Shown here one piece after another: positions 43,741 through 48,065 of a DNA stretch of 48,065 nt. Origin of the DNA: JBMYQA01 sp049600855. GTDB taxonomy: Bacteria; Bacteroidota; Bacteroidia; Cytophagales; Flammeovirgaceae. The position numbers and the translations under genes are program-made. Position 1 is the stretch's first letter, and each line of letters begins with the position of its first letter. The DNA lies in the NCBI GenBank assembly GCA_049600855.1, contig JBMYQA010000010.1, positions 1 to 48,065 of the forward strand, read 5' to 3'. Below the pieces are notes generated by a model, which saw only the letters and a list, made by a program, of their open reading frames with translations, made no database searches and had not been told where the DNA came from.

Positions 43741-45186
43741 ATGCGGTATTATATTCAACTCATTGGAGTACTAAGCGCTCTTTTTATTTTTTCTTCAATA
43801 AGTTTCGGACAGGATACAGATACACTTCCTAAATCAGAAGTACTCTCTATAGAACAGGTGTATGAATTGGTGTTAGCCAATCATCCCATTGCCAAACAAG
43901 CTTATTTTATTACAGATAAAGCCAAGCAAGAACTGCGCATGGCAAGAGGAAACTTTGATCCCAAATTCGAATCTAACTTTTCGAATAAGATATTCAAAGG
44001 AGATAATTACTATGAACTATTTGATACCTACTTAAAAGTACCCACTTGGCTGGGGGCTGAGATAAAAGCAGGCTACGAACGAAATACAGGCATCAACCTT
44101 GATCCTGAAAATGATACTGATGATGGAAATGGGTTAGGCTATGTAGGGGTTTCTATACCTTTAGGGCCTATCTCGAAAGGTTTTTTGATGGACAAGCGGA
44201 GAGCAACGTTGCGCAAAGCCGAAATCTATCAACTCGAAGCAGAGGCAGAACGCCTTAAGGCGATTAATAAACTCTTGCTTCAAGTAGCGAAAGATTATTG
44301 GCAATGGTATTTTCACTACAACGAATACCGATTGTTTCAAGAAGGATATGAGTTAGCTTCATTCCGTTACCGTGCTGTTGTTCAGCGTATTGCGCAAGGT
44401 GATTTAGCGCCAATTGACTCCGTAGAAGCTAAAATTACGATTCAACAGCGGTTACTAAATTTACAGGAATCAGAAATTCGCTTAAATAATGCTAGACTCA
44501 TTCTGTCAAATCACATTTGGTCGGTTGATGAAGAACCTGTAGAAATCAAAGCAAGTATAATTCCCCAAGAGTTTTCGAGTGAGGTACAAGGAACGGCCAT
44601 TGAACGCTTGTTGCAGTATGCTGAAGAGCAACATCCTGAGCTTAGAAAGTTGAATTATAAATTGGCAAAATTGGCGATTGAACGTAAATGGGCCATGGAA
44701 CAACTGAAGCCAGAAATTAGAGCCAAATATAATTTACTGACTACGAGGCCAATAGGAGAAAATGAACTCGATTGGGGTTTATTATCTAATTATTACAAGT
44801 TTGGTTTCGATGTGTCTATTCCTTTATTGTTTCGAAAAGGAAGAGGAAAGTTTAAGATGACACAAATCAAACAAAATGAAACAAACCAGGCTTTACTTTA
44901 TCAACGGCAAAGCATTGCCAACCAAATACAAGCGTATTATCGCGAGTTTGAAAACTTAACGACCATGCTTACGACGCAAGAAGATATGGTAAGGAATTAC
45001 CGTCGTTTGTTGTCTGGTGAACGACAGAAGTTTAGAAATGGGTTGAGCTCTGTATTTTATGTGAATGTGCGTGAAGGTAAATTGATTGAAGCAGAAGTAA
45101 AACTGTATAAGATGCGTCATAAATATGCCAAAACGTATGCATTATTACTATGGGCAGCAGGTAGTAACGAAATTGATTTGTTTTAA
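43741..45186 (+). CDS. TolC-family outer-membrane efflux/secretion channel
   Basis: A signal peptide (LIGVLSALFIFSSISFGQ) is followed by LSIEQVYELVLANHPIAKQA, the start of the first TolC helix. Two internally repeated helical units (about 30-250 and 260-475) carry the family pattern, including YRAVVQRIAQGDLAPIDSVE and the late YRRLLSGERQKFRNGLSSVF repeat partner. It forms a trimeric channel across the outer membrane and completes the ABC/HlyD tripartite machine. It is the last gene of the operon and converges with the kinase gene after 24 bases. Confidence 0.92.
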   Translation: MRYYIQLIGVLSALFIFSSISFGQDTDTLPKSEVLSIEQVYELVLANHPIAKQAYFITDKAKQELRMARGNFDPKFESNFSNKIFKGDNYYELFDTYLKVPTWLGAEIKAGYERNTGINLDPENDTDDGNGLGYVGVSIPLGPISKGFLMDKRRATLRKAEIYQLEAEAERLKAINKLLLQVAKDYWQWYFHYNEYRLFQEGYELASFRYRAVVQRIAQGDLAPIDSVEAKITIQQRLLNLQESEIRLNNARLILSNHIWSVDEEPVEIKASIIPQEFSSEVQGTAIERLLQYAEEQHPELRKLNYKLAKLAIERKWAMEQLKPEIRAKYNLLTTRPIGENELDWGLLSNYYKFGFDVSIPLLFRKGRGKFKMTQIKQNETNQALLYQRQSIANQIQAYYREFENLTTMLTTQEDMVRNYRRLLSGERQKFRNGLSSVFYVNVREGKLIEAEVKLYKMRHKYAKTYALLLWAAGSNEIDLF

Positions 45187-45210
45187 CCGTTAAAACAGCT
45201 GCTAAGAACT

Positions 45211-47757
45211 TTATTCATTCTCAGGTTGATCTTTAGGAAGCCAAATGACAAACTCAGAGCCTTCGCCAACCTGAGAATATACTTCTACTTTTCCATGATG
45301 CTTTTTGATAATGGAATATACAATGGATAAACCTAAACCAGTGCCTTCCCCTGCATCTCTTGTGGTAAAGAAAGGGTCAAAAATCTTTTCCTGAAGCTCT
45401 TCAGGGATGCCACAACCATTATCCTTCACACTAATTTTCACTTGTTCTCCAAGTAACCGCGTTTGAATGGCTATTTTACCCTCCCCATTAACCGATTGGA
45501 TAGCATTAGTCAATAGATTTACAAATACCTGATTAACTTCTACGGGATTCAAATAGACATTCCCAGTATCTTCATAATCCTTGATCACCTGAATATCCTT
45601 ATAGCGAATCTGATTACCCAGCAATGATAATGCGTCATCTAAGCCCGAATGGATGTCTGTATATTTTAATTCACCCGTATCAGGCATACTGAATATTTGT
45701 AAGCCTTTAACAATACTTGCTGAGCGCCTTGCTCCTTCTTTGATATCTTCTAATAGGGTATCGAGGTCATTTTGCATGAAGTCAAATTCAATCAATTCTT
45801 TGAAACGCTTAATTTCAAAGAGCTGATCGCTTGGAATACCCGTTTCTAGTTTGGTATACGCCTTGGCGAGCTCTTGCAGCTCTTGCACTCTAGAGTGTAG
45901 TAATTCTGTGCCATTTAATACAAAATTGATGGGGTTATTCAATTCATGTGCAATTCCTTTTGTCAGTTCCCCAATCGAAGCCATTTTGCGCGCTTGCAGG
46001 AGTTCTTCTTGTGCATTAATCAGTTTGTCTACAGCATCGCGTAACTCCTGAAAAGCCTGTGCATTTTCTAAGGCAATAGCAGTGTATAAAGCAAAGTTTT
46101 TGGCAATATCTAAGTGATATTGCGAGTAAGCATTTGCTTTGAAAGATTGTATCGTAAGTACCCCTAAATTAGTTTTAGATCCAATGAGGGGAACATAAAT
46201 GATAGAGGAAGTTTCCTGAGAAGCCCCAATCATTTGGGGGCGTTGCTCAATGTAATTTTGATATTCCTGATCAATATCATTAATGAGTATTTCTTTTTTA
46301 TGGTTGTAGCACCACGTAGAGAGCTTGCTGGGATCTTTAATGGGCACTTCCATACGTTGAAGCCGTCTGCCCAATTCAATGACATCATCAAATACAAGCG
46401 CCTGATATTCCTCTTGATAGATGCCAATGCCTACTACATCAGCTGGAAGTAATTCGCTTAGGCGACTGTAATCTGCCTTGGCAATGTCTTTTACAGTAAG
46501 CAAACTGGTAATGTGTTTCCCAAGTTCACTCAATTGATGCGCATTTTCCTGTGCTAGCTTCACATTTTCATTTTGCTTAACTAACAAATTACTCTTTTTG
46601 CGTAGACGCTGTGAATACCAAATTAAGGTGCTAACAATACCAATCAATGCGGCAACACCTCCTAAAAGCATTCCAATCCATTGCTTCTGAATTTTATCTT
46701 CTTTTTCTTGAATGATGGTATTCTTAGTCAATAACTCAATTTCAGATTCCTTTTTTGCCAAATCATAATTGGTTTGCATTTGATTGATTTGTTTTAGAGA
46801 AATCTCATCAAAAATGGAATCTTGTGTAATTGAGTGTAATTGTTCATATGCATAAGCTTGTTGGTAGTTGCCCATCTTTGCATAAATGTTAGCAATTGTT
46901 TGAGCTGCATGCATCACTTCCTGTTTGATTTGAAGTTCTTCTGCCTTTTTAAGACTGTTTTTGGCAAACGATAAAGCACGATCATACTTCCCTTGTTTGA
47001 GGTGAAGCTTAGCAAGATTATTCATTGTTACCGCTAAACCATAATGATCATTCAACTCTTTTTTCGTGTTGAGCGAACGATTTAACATGAGCGTAGCTTC
47101 CCTAGTTTTACCAGTAAGCAGCAAGAGCTCTCCCATGTTGTTTTGCACATACGACTGCTCTTTTTTAAGATTTAAAGAATCAAATATGTTTAGAGCTAGC
47201 TCAAACTCCCGAATGGCATTTGTGAAGTGATTCATATCCTTGTATGCATTTCCCATATTGTTATGGGCAACAGCAATCCCTCTAGTGTCCGCTAATTGGT
47301 TATGAATTTCCAGCGTTTTCATGTAAATCTCCAATGCCTTAAGCGGATTGTGCTGTCTACGATGAATGATCCCAATATGACTCAGCGTTATTGCACGTTC
47401 TTTCAGAAGATTCAATTTTTCAAACAACTCAAGCGCTTGTACGTACAACTTCATGGCCGTAGAGTAATTACCAAGAATATCGTTTGCGACACCCATGTCG
47501 CTCAATGCATGAGCTTGCCAAAGCTCATCTTTCTCCTTAGATGCAAGGCTTAATGCCTGTTGTGCTAAGCGTAATGCTTTTCGAGGCTCTGATGTGTAGA
47601 TTTGCTGAAATGACTCATGTAAAGCCTGAGGATTTTGGCTAATACCAACGGTTTTAATAACTGCGCTATCTTTTTTTTGAGTTTGTGCCCGAAGATGAGG
47701 CATCCAACAGAGAAAAAAAGAAAATAATACAAATAAATATCGGAAAAGTAATGTCAT
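45211..47757 (-). CDS. TPR-GAF hybrid sensor histidine kinase
   Basis: Domain order: signal peptide (1-24), about seven TPR units (45-320, for example ALSDMGVANDILGNYSTAMK), a membrane helix (WIGMLLGGVAALIGIVSTLIW, about 360-380), a coiled coil, a GAF domain (about 410-560; IYVPLIGSKTNLGVLTIQSF), and a HisKA domain with H604 in GIAHELNNP. The HATPase domain shows NAIQSVNGEG, DNGCGIP, FDPFFTT and GTGLGLSIVYS. It senses periplasmic and cytosolic signals and phosphorylates an unknown regulator; none is adjacent, so it is an orphan kinase. Confidence 0.92.
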   Translation of the reverse strand: MTLLFRYLFVLFSFFLCWMPHLRAQTQKKDSAVIKTVGISQNPQALHESFQQIYTSEPRKALRLAQQALSLASKEKDELWQAHALSDMGVANDILGNYSTAMKLYVQALELFEKLNLLKERAITLSHIGIIHRRQHNPLKALEIYMKTLEIHNQLADTRGIAVAHNNMGNAYKDMNHFTNAIREFELALNIFDSLNLKKEQSYVQNNMGELLLLTGKTREATLMLNRSLNTKKELNDHYGLAVTMNNLAKLHLKQGKYDRALSFAKNSLKKAEELQIKQEVMHAAQTIANIYAKMGNYQQAYAYEQLHSITQDSIFDEISLKQINQMQTNYDLAKKESEIELLTKNTIIQEKEDKIQKQWIGMLLGGVAALIGIVSTLIWYSQRLRKKSNLLVKQNENVKLAQENAHQLSELGKHITSLLTVKDIAKADYSRLSELLPADVVGIGIYQEEYQALVFDDVIELGRRLQRMEVPIKDPSKLSTWCYNHKKEILINDIDQEYQNYIEQRPQMIGASQETSSIIYVPLIGSKTNLGVLTIQSFKANAYSQYHLDIAKNFALYTAIALENAQAFQELRDAVDKLINAQEELLQARKMASIGELTKGIAHELNNPINFVLNGTELLHSRVQELQELAKAYTKLETGIPSDQLFEIKRFKELIEFDFMQNDLDTLLEDIKEGARRSASIVKGLQIFSMPDTGELKYTDIHSGLDDALSLLGNQIRYKDIQVIKDYEDTGNVYLNPVEVNQVFVNLLTNAIQSVNGEGKIAIQTRLLGEQVKISVKDNGCGIPEELQEKIFDPFFTTRDAGEGTGLGLSIVYSIIKKHHGKVEVYSQVGEGSEFVIWLPKDQPENE

Positions 47758-48065
47758 TAGTAAGAACTAGTAAGCTTAAGGCCCATCATAATAATCTAAG
47801 TTACAAGGATTTGTTTGGCTTTAAAACGAACTGTGTAATTTTGTTAGTCTTTATTTATTAATGTTTTTAAATAAATAAGTACTCTACAACAAATGATTTT
47901 TACAAATATTTCAGTGATAATGTGTGGGAAAATTGTTCCTCAGCGCTATTATGCCATGGGATATTACCTGGTTGAACGAGAAGATATATCGTAAAAACGT
48001 TTGAGTACTTATTACTGTGTAAACTAAATTATTTAACATTCTGAAGTTGTTTGTAGAGTTAGTAA
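47758..48065. other. Right-edge gap with inverted-repeat traces
   Basis: No gene is seen. AATAAGTACTC (near 47874) recurs inverted as GAGTACTTATT (near 48003), and ACTCTACAA followed by CAA (near 47881) recurs, roughly inverted, close to the window end (about 48047-48057). The structure is cut by the window edge. Confidence 0.3.

Overview
The window reads as chromosomal DNA of a member of the Bacteroidota, most likely of the Cytophagales or a close relative. The reasons are promoter boxes of the TAnnTTTG type, many exported proteins with TPR repeats fused to signalling domains, a Bacteroidota-type RpoC start, a LytTR/His-kinase pair, an SDR-type L-threonine dehydrogenase and an HdrB/HdrC-like pair. 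Almost all of it is protein coding. I found no rRNA, tRNA or CRISPR array.

Left edge (1-2918): a looser, accessory-looking stretch. It holds the end of an NTF2/SnoaL-like gene, a zinc alcohol dehydrogenase, a small orphan gene, a frameshifted gene remnant, two hairpins and a 206-bp MITE-like element with 18-bp perfect terminal inverted repeats and a perfect 9-bp target duplication.

2919-16433: a GlcNAc-kinase-like gene; an orphan HPt protein overlapping an exported beta-propeller-like protein tail to tail; a TAXI-type lipoprotein; a two-gene membrane/exported pair divergent from a secreted VWA protein; a TPR-SpoIIE phosphatase followed by a nucleotidyltransferase-like protein; an SPFH lipoprotein; and an HdrB/HdrC-like iron-sulfur pair. 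A 164-nt imperfect foldback lies between the VWA and SpoIIE genes.

16789-23246: a tight five-gene minus-strand operon (arginase-fold protein, radical SAM/SPASM, DUF4291, MORN/YwqK, M28 peptidase), divergent from L-threonine dehydrogenase, followed by an Rpn-type nuclease gene. 23364-28013 is one giant AsmA/TamB-like protein.

28241-33205: a LytTR regulator and TPR histidine kinase, divergent from a VWA protein plus DUF4349 pair. A perfect 28-bp palindrome sits between the divergent promoters and a perfect 17-bp stem separates the VWA and DUF4349 genes. Then comes rpoC (33578-37885), standing alone with its own promoter and terminator; rpoB is not beside it.

37945-40065 is an AT-rich insert with a family 2 glycosyltransferase and an orphan gene. 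40130-45186 is a three-gene ABC exporter/HlyD/TolC operon whose ATPase has lost nearly every catalytic motif. A TPR-GAF histidine kinase ends the window.

The signals I find most worth following are the degenerate ABC exporter, the MITE with intact target duplication, the solitary rpoC, the arginase-fold/radical SAM operon, and the palindromic operator between the two-component system and the VWA gene.
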